From contig BJKQ01000002.1 in assembly GCA_006538405.1 (NCBI GenBank), forward strand, positions 1,550,001-1,614,000: DNA of 64,000 nucleotides. The letters are read 5' to 3'. This document shows positions 45,552-57,221 of the stretch, piece by piece. The position numbers and the translations under genes are program-made. Each line of letters opens with the position of its first letter. The first letter of the stretch is position 1. This DNA is from Hansfordia pulvinata (lineage: Eukaryota > Ascomycota > Sordariomycetes > Xylariales). The notes beneath the pieces were generated by a model that saw only the letters and a program-made list of their open reading frames with translations, ran no database searches and was not told where the DNA came from.

Positions 45552-48500
45552 GGCCAATCGTCTGTGAAACCACCAAAACCGATATCGTGACCGTGTGGCC
45601 GGATGACGGCGTGGCCGTCAAATAGTGGCACTGGATGCGTTCGGCTTGTTTCGTTCGGACGGCTGGAGACGGATCGATGTTCTGTCGTGTACCGATTGCC
45701 CCCCATAGACTTGTCGCTTCCAACGTCGCACACTCAATCACTCAGGCAGCCCCATATTCCGTTCCCTCGAGGCGTTGTCTATGGCTTTCGATGGCGTGTC
45801 GACTTAGGGACCAGCGCATACAATACAAACCAGTAGCGTGTAGGTGCGTCGGTTCTGGCGTATATGCCAGGGGTTTCCCGACTGCTTGCGAGCTGATACG
45901 CCCAATGCAACAGGCAGCCGGAACCTTCCCTATGACCTTTCCAGGAACACACCTAGGGCTTGCTCTCAAATCTACAAAATCGTGTTTATACTCGTAGGAG
46001 GCGGGAGTAGCAGCAAGGCCGCGTGACAGACGCGTCGGTCGGATCGATGGACAGCTGGTCGACAGCAGCAGAGGTATCCGGCGGACACTGGTATGAAAGG
46101 CCGGCCTAAAGTGGAGAAGGAAGTGAGAAATGAGTGAGGGGGGCCTGGCTGCGCAAGGCCAAGTTTCCCCGATGCCTATCCGAATTTCGTTTCGGTGCTG
46201 AGGGGACAAGCGTAGTACCAAGCGCGAACCGCCTCACTGGGCCCGCTTGGGTGCGTCTTGGGGGGGCAAAGCGAGACTCGCGGGGGGGTTGAGGTCCTCA
46301 GTCGACTCGCCGTCGTGCTGCTGGAGTCGCTGTTCACGGACACGAAGGGTAGAAAGAAGGATAAGGTGCTGGGTTGAAGCAGTGTGAACGTGACAGTCGT
46401 AGTGGTAATGAGGAAGGTTGGAATGAGAGAGGGCATGTATGAGTGAAGGACGTTGGGGTGGCTGGCAGAGGCAGGGCGAGTAGCGCGAAGGGTGGAGAAG
46501 GAAAGGTGAAGAAGAGAGGGTGAAGAACGAAGGTGGAGGAGAAAGAGGGAGGAAGGCGAGCGGGGGATCGAAAGCGGCGAAAGCACCCCACTCGCACCGG
46601 GGGCCGAGTGTGTCTAGGTAGTTACGTACCAGTACGAGGGCACCCGCAGGTGGGCTGTGCACCTGCAAGCGGCACACCCAATGCATCCGCACCAGCTGGA
46701 GCCGGAGTACTCGTACACGGACGCACCTTGGAAGGAACATAATGTATCGGATGGGAACATCGTGCCATAGGTCCCAAGGCAGGCCTGAGTGGACGACTTC
46801 TGCGAGCACATGGGTACAACCATGTACATTGATGCACAGTCCATTGAATGGATCCATGCCGCCCAGAGCCGCCCCATGCGCACCCATGAGCCCAGTGTCC
46901 ATCAAATCCACTCTGACCGCCCGCGTTGTCTTAGCTTGATACGGGGAAAAGTCACATGCACTGTGAGGCTTCCAATGCAAGCCGAAGCAGCCCGGGAGGC
47001 GGAGCTCTCTGGCGGCCAATCACCAAAAGAGCATGCCGGGCCGTTCAAGTCTCTGTGCACATCCTTTTGAGCCCACGTTGGGACTCAGACTTGTGGCCCC
47101 AGACCAATCCTCCAGTGTTTACGCGTCTTGTGGCACTGGCGGGCAGGTCGTACGAGTACACAAGAGGCGGCCGGACCGGGCGTGTCTCTGGCCGTCTCCG
47201 TTAGGGTCGACGGACAGCGGTTGCAATGAGAGAGAACTTTGGTCGTACTACCTACCGGCCTGTTCTCAGATCATGCGTATTGCTCAGCATGTCAGAAGAG
47301 AGGGCTGCGAATACTCGTAGTCACACTCCAGGTATTCCACAGGCTGCCGTCCTGTCCGAAGCTAGTCTGCCCATGGTGATTTGTTGAACTCGTAGCCTCA
47401 TTGGCAACCTGCGGACACTGCGGGCGCGGGGTCCATGTATGTGATGATAAGATGCTCCAGCCGTATGCAACTGTCCTCGTGAGACCCCCCTTACTTGCGG
47501 CACGGGTAGGTCAACTTGTTCGAGCCTGCCCGCAGCACAATGGAGACCTGCACACCTCCATATTGCTGATCGCCAGCGAATCATCGGAGGACTTCCGTTC
47601 GCCCTCGTCGCCACCTGTCGGGTTCGAGCTGTACTCATCAGTAGCGGCAAGGGCCGGTTCACACGGTCACTGGGACAGACATGCCATTCTCTTGCCCATT
47701 CGGAGACTCGGATCCGAGCATCAGCAGCCCACATCTGGACGAGGCCGGAAAGCTGGAGGCTTGGCTGGTCTGCCGTGTCGCTGCCTGTTGGACGCTGCAC
47801 TACGACGGGGCAGAGACCCAACAGTCATGAGGTTGCCTCGCGACAGGCGCGGGGATTGGCTGACTCGCCCAATCTTGTCAAGCCACACGCCGAGGCTGCG
47901 CAACCTCATCGCCGCACATTTGCCTGTATGGTGATTCTGCTCACCAAGTCTCACCAAGTCAGGGCTCTTCACAACAGCGTCAATGACGAGCGACGTTGAC
48001 GTCAGCTGAGAACCGGATGAGCCCGCAACAGCACCGCAGATATCAGCCAGAGGGCCAGAGGACAGACAGCGTGCAGAGAGCATGAAGGTTTTCGTACGGG
48101 TAGACGGGTTCCTACGATAGACCAACCACCACACTTGGAATATCTCCATTTATTACTGGTCTTCTCGAAGCTCGGGACAGCGTTCCGAGCTACAGGTACA
48201 CGCACTCATGCTGCAATGTCTGGACTCACATCGAACCGTAGCCATACGAGTACTCATACATCTGTAGCTGGTGGGCTCATGGCTGGAGGGAATGCACATG
48301 CATTCGACGCCTGGCTGGTCCATCTGTGCCATCTGCACATGCAAGACGGCGCTACTGCTGCTAGGTACGCTAGCACGCTAGGCAAGCAGGCTTCTGAGAG
48401 CTAATCGTTATCTGGCAAAGATCGGAGAGGCCATCCTTGGATGCGTCAAGGGAACGGACGCTACAAGATGTGGAGGTCTGCGCGACTTCTCGTCCAGTCG

Positions 48501-51500
48501 ATGTACCAGCTGCACTGCGTCAGCTCGCCGAGACAGACGGGAGTACCAGCGAGTGCACACCCAACACACTCCGAGTACTCGTTCGTGGCGTCTCTTCATG
48601 CACTGTGCCGCTAAGCCGGGGCTCGTCGAGCCTGGTGAATGAGTCAGGGTCTTTCATCGGCGTCCCGGCTGCCAATTGCTGGGAGGCACGGAGGGTGGGA
48701 GGGTCGACTCAACCGCGAATCCTGCTCCTGCTACTCGTACTCCGCTCCTGCTCATGGGTGCGCCGGCCACCACGCCTCGTGGGCCGCCTCGATGCGACTG
48801 GGATGACGACTTGGACTCGGCTCGGTGGCATCCCTGCTGCTGGCGCCACCACTGATCATGGTGAGATGGTGGGAGACATTGGTGGGAGGGCAAATCGTCT
48901 CAAATGGCTCCGCTCGTGGCCAATGGGCGGTCGACCTCGGCCCTGGGCTTCTGGATCCTCAGATGCGACCGCATCACTCGTGGGAAGGCGGCGAGTGAGT
49001 GTGATCACCACGCATGACATCCGTATCCCATCGGGACAGGCTGTCTCGCGCGACACGACCCGGCGTCGGCATGGGACGGCCGGCCACGCTGCGACATCGC
49101 CCGTATCGTCCTGTGCGGGTGTCGCGTGCCACTCGTCCGTCTCGCCTACCACGGTGACTCAAGCCAGTGATGATGGGTGGAAAACACGACCTCGGCGGGG
49201 GCAGTACACGGCGAGACGCCCGAATCGCACTCGGGGCTGTTTAATGCTCTCGAAAGCTGGGTGCATCCGTGATGGCACTGCCACGTACGGGTACAGTGAA
49301 TGTCACGACCGCTCACCGTACCTACGAGTACAGGGCTGCAGTTGCTCGCGGACGGGTACCCACGTGAACCTACATGTACTAGACAGGCGGGCTGTCGGTG
49401 AAGACGCCTCGAGTGGATGTACCTTATACGAGCCCATTTCTTGAAATCCCCTTCAACGGATGCGTGCGAGAGGTAGTGGGCACTTCCGTTCTAGCAAGTA
49501 CATACTTCCACGAGCAGCCAGTCGCTCACCTTATGCGCGACTACGAGTACTCGCGGCGGAGTACGGGTACGGATACTCGTACACGGGCACTTGCCGGAAT
49601 CCAGTCCGCGGCGGGGCCGTGTCGTTCCCAGTACTCCGTGTGAACAGACGGAGGGACGGTCGCGCCCAATCACAGTTGCAAGAGCCATGAGAACGATCAG
49701 CCGGTACTCGTACGCGAAATGAACAGGAGCCCCTACCACCACCTGCCATCTACGAGACCTCTGCTCATGGATGATGAGTGTGTGGGGGGCCCAGCACTGG
49801 AAGATACTAGGAACCTACGAGCAGGATTGTCGATGATGACGATGGGACTCGCTGCTCCCAGGTAAAGGTAGGCACCAGCATCTGAGAACCAACCTGGCAC
49901 TCCGGTATCTGAACCTTCACGAGTATGCTCGTCCGCGGCAGTCGCATTTGCACTCGGAATAGTGGCACGGAATGCCGCCCTCTCATCGCATTCACAATCC
50001 AACGCGAATCAGACCGCCGAGCTTTGCTACATGCGGACGCAGCCATGGAGCAGCGCAGTTGGCCAACCATCATGTCGAGGTACGGAAGACGACGCCCCGA
50101 TACCAGCACTCATGACTGGGCACCGAACTCCATCTGCGACCTCGTGCTGGAGGGACAGCGATCCTGCATGCGATAAGCGTCGTGCAGATACATGTTGTAG
50201 ATAGCTGCTCGAGGCGCAGTGGGGGTAAGGTAGTGGGAGTCGAGTGCATCCATCCAGTCATGCCTGTCCATCGAAAGGGGACACGTCCTGAGTGAGGATA
50301 AGCTGGCGGCAGGGATGAGCGCAGCGACTCGGTCTTTCGTGGCTGTACCGCCAGAGTACCTACAGATGAATGGGCTGCTGGCCCGTACTTCATGCAGGTG
50401 GCGACCTTTGTTGTATCCATAGGTACTCGGGCCATCGCAACCCAATCCACCATGCTGCCTGCGCCGCTGCACCTGCACGGGCTCAACAGGGTTGGGGCTG
50501 GCCAATACCCATCTGTGCTCCGCACTTCCCATCCACCCATGAATCAACGCGTGTAGCCCCCCTGATGCAGCCAACTGGGAGGTTAGACGCGGGCGGCGGG
50601 CCCGCGGCGGCGACGGCGGCGGCGGCGGCGGAGGAGGAGCAGAGAAGGAGGAGGAGGAGGAGGAGGAGTAGGCCGGGCGAGCAGAAAGTCCGGCACGAAT
50701 GCAACCTTGGGGACACTCGAGCAACATGGATGTACATACTATCTATTGCCTTCCAGCCCCAGCGGGCTGCCTTGTATCCATGCTCGCTACGCACCAGAAG
50801 CAGGTACGAGTAGATATCTTGTTCTGGTTACTTGTAGATTGAACGGTACCTTCGTTCAAAAGGAAGATGAAACCAAATTAGATGTAACTGGCGCATTGGC
50901 CCGGGCGCAGGTCTCAGGACCGTGAACACACGTGTGCGAGCGCGAGCGCCTCCCGGCCGTCAGACCCGTCGGGCAGGAGCGGCTCATCAGGCTGCATCCG
51001 CACAGCACCCGCCGGGTTGAGATTGATATTTGCGAGGCTGACTGTCCTAGGAATTTATCCACGTGTAGTTCAACACCCAAAGAGATGGGTCAGGAGGTAA
51101 GTTTAGGTAGGTAAGAAGACTGCCCAAAGGCCATGTCGGCTCATACATGAACACAGAGCGACTCGACGACAGGACGCCTAGATGGGAAGGAAGAGGGTGG
51201 CGTGCAGGCGGCTCCAGCAACGTCACCTAGGGAGTACTCGGCTGACCCGGCTGGTCATGTATCCTGTACGCACTGCTGGCCGAAAGTTACCCCAGTCGTC
51301 GTGGAGCCATGCCGGCCCGTGGAAGTACTCGATAGTTCGGGGCGGTCCCGACTCTCGAGCGCAGCCCCTGAGCCGAGGTACTCACCCCAACTGCGTGTGC
51401 GCAGGTAGGTACGAGTACTCACAAGCCTCGAAGGCAGGCTCCAGCTACTACGGGCACGGGCGCTCAGGCCGGGGTGGATCCAGCGTGCGAGCAGCGCTGG

Positions 51501-52135
51501 TGTTTCCAGGGCTGGTCTGCAGGCTGGTTTGCAGGCCTGGGCTGGCTGGTAGCTGGCTGCTTGACTGGCTGGCTGGCTGGCTGTCACTGTGTGTCACCAT
51601 CTCTGAAATTACTTTCTTCTTGCATCTCTCCGTCTCTGTTCATCACGACTCCAGCATTCATTGACGCCCTCACCCCATCTCCGGATCGCCGGTTCCCCGA
51701 ACCCGATCATCTCACCTTGCCTCTATCCATGGCGGTTGCATAGAGGTCGCCAGCCAGCCAACCCCCGTCGCGCCCGACACGAACCCGCTCCCCATCATCC
51801 CGGCTTGCATGCAATCTGTCCTATGCCGTCGGTCTCCGATCAACAACAACAACAACAACAACAACAACATCCCAGTGTATCAGCCTGTTTCCATGCAATA
51901 CGTGTAAACAAACATACCTCCCCCGACGATTGACGCCCGTCACCTCAATCCAACATCCCTTGGCCGGCCCCACCCTCGCGGCCCCCTCCCAGCGCCTCGA
52001 AACCCCCGAACCTGCCCTCCTTCCCCAGCCACCACCAGTTCGACCAACAGCTCGAGCCGACCCGATCTGAGCGTCTTGTGCAAAGACCTTCCGGCCCCCC
52101 TCCTCTCCTCCACCCGTGCACATTGGCGAGCCACC
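45552..52135. other. Gene-poor region with dispersed palindromic motifs
   Basis: 6.6 kb without a convincing gene. GTAC-containing palindrome-like motifs are frequent (for example 46704-46716, 48245-48258, 48551-48561, 49542-49555, 51406-51419). Simple repeats: GGA/GGC tract 50590-50670 and CTGG tandem 51520-51590. The longest open frame (48437-49444, +) has no ATG start or family features. Possibilities are long regulatory DNA or unrecognised non-coding RNA. Confidence 0.5.
51520..51590. repeat. Degenerate CTGG/GGCTGGTTTGCA tandem repeats
   Basis: Imperfect repeats of CTGG and of GGCTGGT-type units, ending in a clean run of CTGG copies (about 51565-51585). Confidence 0.75.
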
Positions 52136-52171
52136 ATGCTGCCTTGCAGCCGACTGTCGCATGTGATTTGA
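52136..52171 (+). promoter_or_regulatory. uORFs ahead of the Hos4-like gene
   Basis: An upstream ATG in strong context (CCACCATGC) at 52136 opens an 11-codon frame ending TGA at 52171, five bases before the main ATG at 52177. Inside it, in another frame, is a start-stop ATG TGA at 52161-52166. If both are in the mRNA, main-frame translation would depend on leaky scanning or reinitiation. Confidence 0.45.
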
Positions 52172-52176
52172 ATGAT

Positions 52177-55100
52177 ATGGATGCGCAGAATGCCGTCGAT
52201 CCCGCTAAGACGAAGCAGTCTGCTTCACCCAAGCGGGGGGCCGACGACAACGGCCAGTCCACCAAACTCAATGTCCCGTCTCGCCGCTCCCGCTCCCGCT
52301 CTCGCTCCCACTCGCACTCCCGCCCAAAATCGGCTGCCTCGCCCCCGGTAGAGACAAAGCCCACGACAACCCTTGCTGCCGACAAAGACAAAGACTCCCG
52401 ATCTTCGGGCGAGCCTGCTGACGCCCCAAGTCCCGACCAAAACTCGGACGCCGAGACCATCGTCCTGCCTGGGAAAGACGGAATTTCCCCTTCCAAGCCG
52501 CGCAAAGTCATCAAGCACGAGGATAAGAGCGACGGCGAGGTGGATGACATCCCGAGCGCGCCGCTCAAATTGGTAAAGGATGGCCGGGATGGCGACCGCA
52601 ACGTTGACGTCGCACTCGTCAAGAAGCGCCGCCCTATTGACAAGGAAAGGCTCCCGCGCGTGCCAAAAGACGGTTCCTCGGGTCTGAGCTCCGCGCCTGC
52701 CTCGCCTCCACCCTCGAGTACACAGAATGAAAACGCGCATTCTCATCAAACAAAGCGACCCCGCCAAGACGTCAACTCTGATTCCGACTCGGACGTGGCA
52801 CGCCCTCCTGTCCAGCGCAAGCCTCTGAAAGAGAGCAGATCCGTTGAGCGTCTATTGCCTGGCAAGCGCAAGGCGCCGAAAGTCGAGTCTGATGACGATA
52901 TCGAGTCGCGCAAGGCCCGCCGTGCACGTATCTCGGACACCCACAGCGACACATCGCGGCTCGACAAAGACCGAGAACACAGGCAGCTGTCGCGCAAGTT
53001 CAACTCTGAGAAGCAATCCAGCACTCGTACCCGCACCCGCTCTCCATCCCCGGGGCCCCGTACCCACCGCCGAAGCGGTTCTGCCTCCAATCCTTCAAAC
53101 ACCGTCCGCACCAAGAAGAAGCGCGTTCCGGCCCCTCTTCAAACCAGTGGTTTCAACTCGGACGATTCGTCTGACAGCGGCGACGCGAACCCACGCAGCT
53201 CCCGAGTCAAGAGCCTGACGACACCCATCACCGCCGACTCGGCTGGCTCTCCTGCTCGAATGCCTCCTCACAATAAGAGACACGTGGACAATCATGGGCA
53301 GACCCTCCTCGCCAAGGCCTGCGCCAAAGGCGAGTATGACACAGCGCGCAAGCGTCTGGCCGAACGCCCAGAAGATCTCAATTTTGCCGACTATGCCGGC
53401 AACACTCCTCTCCAAGTAGCCTCGCTCAATGGCAACGATAAGATAGTCAAGCTTCTCATTGACGCTGGCTGCAGCGTGGACTGTCGCAATAGTGATAAAG
53501 AGACGCCACTTTTGGATGCAGTTGAGAATGGACACCTCGAGGTGGTCCGCTTACTTTTGGATGCCGGCGTTAACCCACGAAAGGCAGATGCCGAAGGCCA
53601 CGAGCCGTTGGAGAAGATCCCCGACGACCTCGACAATGCCGAAGAGATACGATCGGTCCTCAGGGAAGCGAAGGAGAAGATGGGCGAGCTGCGCCGGACC
53701 TCGGAGGACCAACAACTGCAGGATGCCGAGGGGCCCCCTGGGGATGGCCCTGGGAGTTCCCGGCGCTCGCCGCCACCGTCCGTTAATAGCGCACTGGCCG
53801 CGCAGCGTCGCGGCGGAACCGTGCGCGCCACCAAGACGAGCAATCATCACCTATACATGGACCTCGACGACAGGAACTTGAGGACGGCTGCAGCCAAAGG
53901 CGACGAAGCGACTGTTACGCGCATTTTGCTCGTCAAGGAAGGCTACGACGATCCCGAGGCATTGGTCAACGCGGCCCGTGGCGGCCATGACGTCGTGATG
54001 GAACTACTGTTGGCCCTCGGCGGCGCGAACCCGGATCCAAACCCCGTCAAAGGCTTGGTCCAGCAATACTCGACACCAATGCTCGCCGCCATCGGTCAGG
54101 AAAACATCAAGGTCGTCGAGCTGCTCCTGAACCAAAGTGGATTCGACCCCACGCGTCGATTCAAAGGGGAGACGTACTTTGAGATTGCCAGGCGCCGAGA
54201 GGGCCCGTCGTGGAAAGAAGAAGAAACAATGCTCAAGAATGCGTACGACGAGCACAAGAGGATCGCCCGCGGGAAGAAGCAGTCACCCAACCGTCGCGAG
54301 CGAGAGGGCGAGAAGGAGTCCAAAAAGGCGGCCCGCGAGCGAAGCGAGACGAGTCCCGAAGGCACCAAGGCCGCCAGTCGCCGACAATCGAGTCCTGTCC
54401 GCGAGACTGGCGAAGGCAAGAAGAAACTCCCCACTTCGAAGGTGTCCACCAGCGACGCCAAGGACAAGAAGCGGTCGCCGTCCGCTGGCAAACAAGATGA
54501 CCAGGGGTCGCCCAAGCGCAGCAGCGTCCCGAGTGCCTCCAGGGCCAAGAAGGAGGATCGTGCCTCTGCCGCCATTTCCGATCGCGAGAACTCACCCCCC
54601 GTATCGCGCCCTGCTGCTCCCAAATCAAAGCGGAGCGAGTCGGAGCTGGCGGTTGGATCATCCGATGGCGAGGCGGTCAAACCGCGAAGGAAGCTGATCT
54701 CCGGCCGTGACTTGAAGGGAGAGCGAGAAAAGCAACGCCGCTCGAGTATGGCCTCGAACAACTCCAACGATCGCTTGGATGTGAAGGGCGAGGAACCGTC
54801 CGAAAAGCAGCCTGAGAAGCAACGACCCTCTGAGAAATACCACGATCGCACCAAAGCGCTGAAAAGAGATGAATCACGCCCAGCCTCGAGCGACGGGTCA
54901 ACGAAGAGACATCGATCCAGCACGTCACCACCTCGCTCGGGCCTGGGAGAGAGGGAGGAGAACGAGGGCCCTTCTAAGAGGAGGAAGCTCGACTCCGAAG
55001 GCCAGGAAAAGCGCCAATCCCAGGTATCTCCCGACGACCGCAAGCCGAAACGAGACGTTTCCCGAGACCCGCCCAAGCGCCTCAAACCTCAAGATGGCGA

Positions 55101-57221
55101 CCGCAAAGACCTTGCCAAGGTCAAGAAGTCTAACCGCGATCGGAGAGACTCCGATGCGCCGAGTCAAGCCGAGAAGTCCATCACAGTTGCGTCGGATGAG
55201 CACGACGTCGACATGCGTGACGTTCCCCAGTCGACAATTGAGAACACCGAGGGTCGTAAAGATCGGAAGGATTCCGAGAGGCGTCGGGCTGATTCTGCGG
55301 CCAAAGAAGGCAAAAAAGCCGACGCCGATCGACAGAAGCTGACCGACGACAAGAAGAACCTCGATCCCGAGAGCAAGAAGACCGCGGTGCTCGAGGCCAG
55401 GAAACGTCAAGAGGGCGAAGAGAGGCGTCAACGCGACGAAGCCGAGTCGAAGCGCAAGGAAGAGAAGAAACGGCGTGCTGAAGAAGAAGAACGGAAAACC
55501 CAAGAGGAGGAGCGGCGGCGGAGGGAGGCAAAGTTAAGAAGACGCGAAGAGGAGGAGCAGAAGCGACGCGAGGACGAAGCTCGTAAGAAGCTTGAAGAGG
55601 AGGAGCGGAAGCAGCAGGAAGAAGAAGAGCGGCAGCAACGCGAAGAGGAGGAGCGCAAGAAGCGGGAAGAAGAGGAGCGTAAGCAGCGGGAAGAAGAGGA
55701 GCGTAAGCAGCGGGAAGCTGAGGATCGCCGGAAGCGCGAAGAAGAGCAGCGGAAGCGGGAAGAGGAAGCTGAGAAGAAACGTCTTGAGGAGAAGCGCCGC
55801 CTGGAGGAGGAGCGCCGCCTGGAAGAAGAACGTCTGCGTCTGGAGGAGGAGCGGAAACGCAAGGAGGAGCGTATCCGTAAAGAGGAGGAAGAGCGCATCC
55901 GCAAAGAGGCGGAGGAACGGGCCCGACAGGAGGAGGAGAAGAAGCGAAAAGAAGAAGAGGAGAAGAAGCGTAAAGAGGAGGAGGAAGAGCGTCTTCGCAA
56001 GGAAGAGGAGGAGCGCCTTCGCAGGGCGGAAGAGGAGCGCCTTCGCCAAGAAGAAGAGGATAGGCGCCGTCAACTTGAAGAGGCTGCTGCCGAGGAAGCT
56101 CGCCGGCGTCGCGAAGAGGAGGAGCGCAAGGAGCGCGAGCGACAAGAAGCTGCGCGCGAGGCTGAGCTGCGGCAGATGCGTGAAGAGAAGGAGAGGGCTC
56201 GGATCGCCAAGCTCCCGCCTCTCCTGCGCTGGCTGGAGGCCTGCCCCGACCCCAAGCAGGCGGACCTCGCCAGACTCTTCTCGATCGCACAGGGCGTGCG
56301 TTACGACACGATTGTGCCGGACGCCACGGGGACGCCACCGGGTCGCGAACAGTGGCTGCTCAATACCCAGGTCGCTTTGTTGCTTGGGGAGAAGGATCTG
56401 TCGCTGTCGAAATGTGAGTTTTGTCCCATTCTCGTCCGAATCGTTGTGGATGATGCTGACCTCGATCCAGACACCTGGGAGAAGATCCCTGTCTCGCTCC
56501 TCGCGAAGAAGGTCATCTGGCGCCTCGAGTCGGAGCGGTATGCTCTGACACAGGGCCGGCTGTACGGCTTGGGCGAGCAATTGCCGGCGTACTACGGCGA
56601 CCACGGCGGCAAGCTTGGGTACCGACGCCTGGAGCAGCTCCGCGGCGAGGCTGCCAAGCTCTTCTTTGACACGGACATGTTTTTCGTCAAGGCATCCGAT
56701 TTCCTGGCAGTGGTCCCAACCTTTCCCCACCTGCACAATGTCAAGATCTCGATCGACTACCGCGAAATACCCGAGGACGAGTCGGCCCTGTCGACCTTCA
56801 GCGCCCCCGACAAATGGAAGCAAGACCCGATGCAGCCAGCCGTGGGCCGTTTGCGCCGCGCTACAAGTACTACATCAACGGCTCTCTGGTTGGTGAGGAG
56901 CAGCCCACACGCTACACGCCAAGCAAGGATCCCTTCCCGGAGCAGCGCGTTCCGAGACGCAGTGGCATCACTGCGGTCACGCCTGATGAGCCCGACTACG
57001 CGCGCCTCTGCATCGAGCAGGGTCTAGGCCACCTCTTGACGGAGCAGCAGAAGCTGTCCGTTTCCAACGGCGCCCATCTCACCCCGCGCAGCCTCGTCTC
57101 CAATGACAACAACGACGACACGGACGTTGACATGTCCCCCACGACCAAGTCGCCCCAGCCTCATGTGAACGGGGCCAAGAACCCTCACGGTTCTCCCCCC
57201 GGCGAGGAGGCAACCTCCTAA
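52177..57221 (+). CDS. Hos4-like ankyrin-repeat protein, one frame break near the end
   Basis: About 1,662 residues. An N-terminal disordered RS-rich region (SRRSRSRSRSHSHSRP) is followed by ankyrin repeats at about residues 368-475 (NHGQTLLAKACAKGEYDTAR, GNTPLQVASLNGNDKIVKLL, ETPLLDAVENGHLEVVRLLL) and a second set at about 560-690. A long Lys/Ser-rich linker follows, then about 270 residues of E/K/R repeats predicted to form a single alpha-helix, then a conserved C-terminal domain (KLPPLLRWLEACPDPKQADL). The layout matches fungal Hos4, a subunit of the Set3 histone deacetylase complex; that assignment is from pattern, not search. A 57-bp intron at 56414-56470 (GTGAGT, GCTGAC, CCAG) has no stop and is a multiple of three, so both forms are open. 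The frame slips at 56847-56848; one extra C restores AVGPFAPRYKYYINGSLV and reads on to TAA 57219-57221. Confidence 0.75.

Noticed and set aside
46234..47019. 261-codon minus-strand frame
   Set aside because: Composition changes from Met/His-rich to Ser/Pro/Leu-rich pyrimidine-tract translation, with no start context or family motif. More like promoter and leader DNA.
48437..49444. 335-codon open frame on the + strand in the gene-poor region
   Set aside because: It has no ATG at its start (TTG), no recognisable domain, and Ser/Arg/Gly composition expected from GC-rich non-coding DNA. No supporting splice or promoter signals.
55430..56200. Nearly regular AGGAGGAGC-type sequence that looks like a DNA repeat
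   Set aside because: It is in-frame coding for the long E/K/R helix of the Hos4-like protein. Codons vary (GAG/GAA, AAG/CGC/CGG), which indicates selection on protein, not a recent microsatellite.
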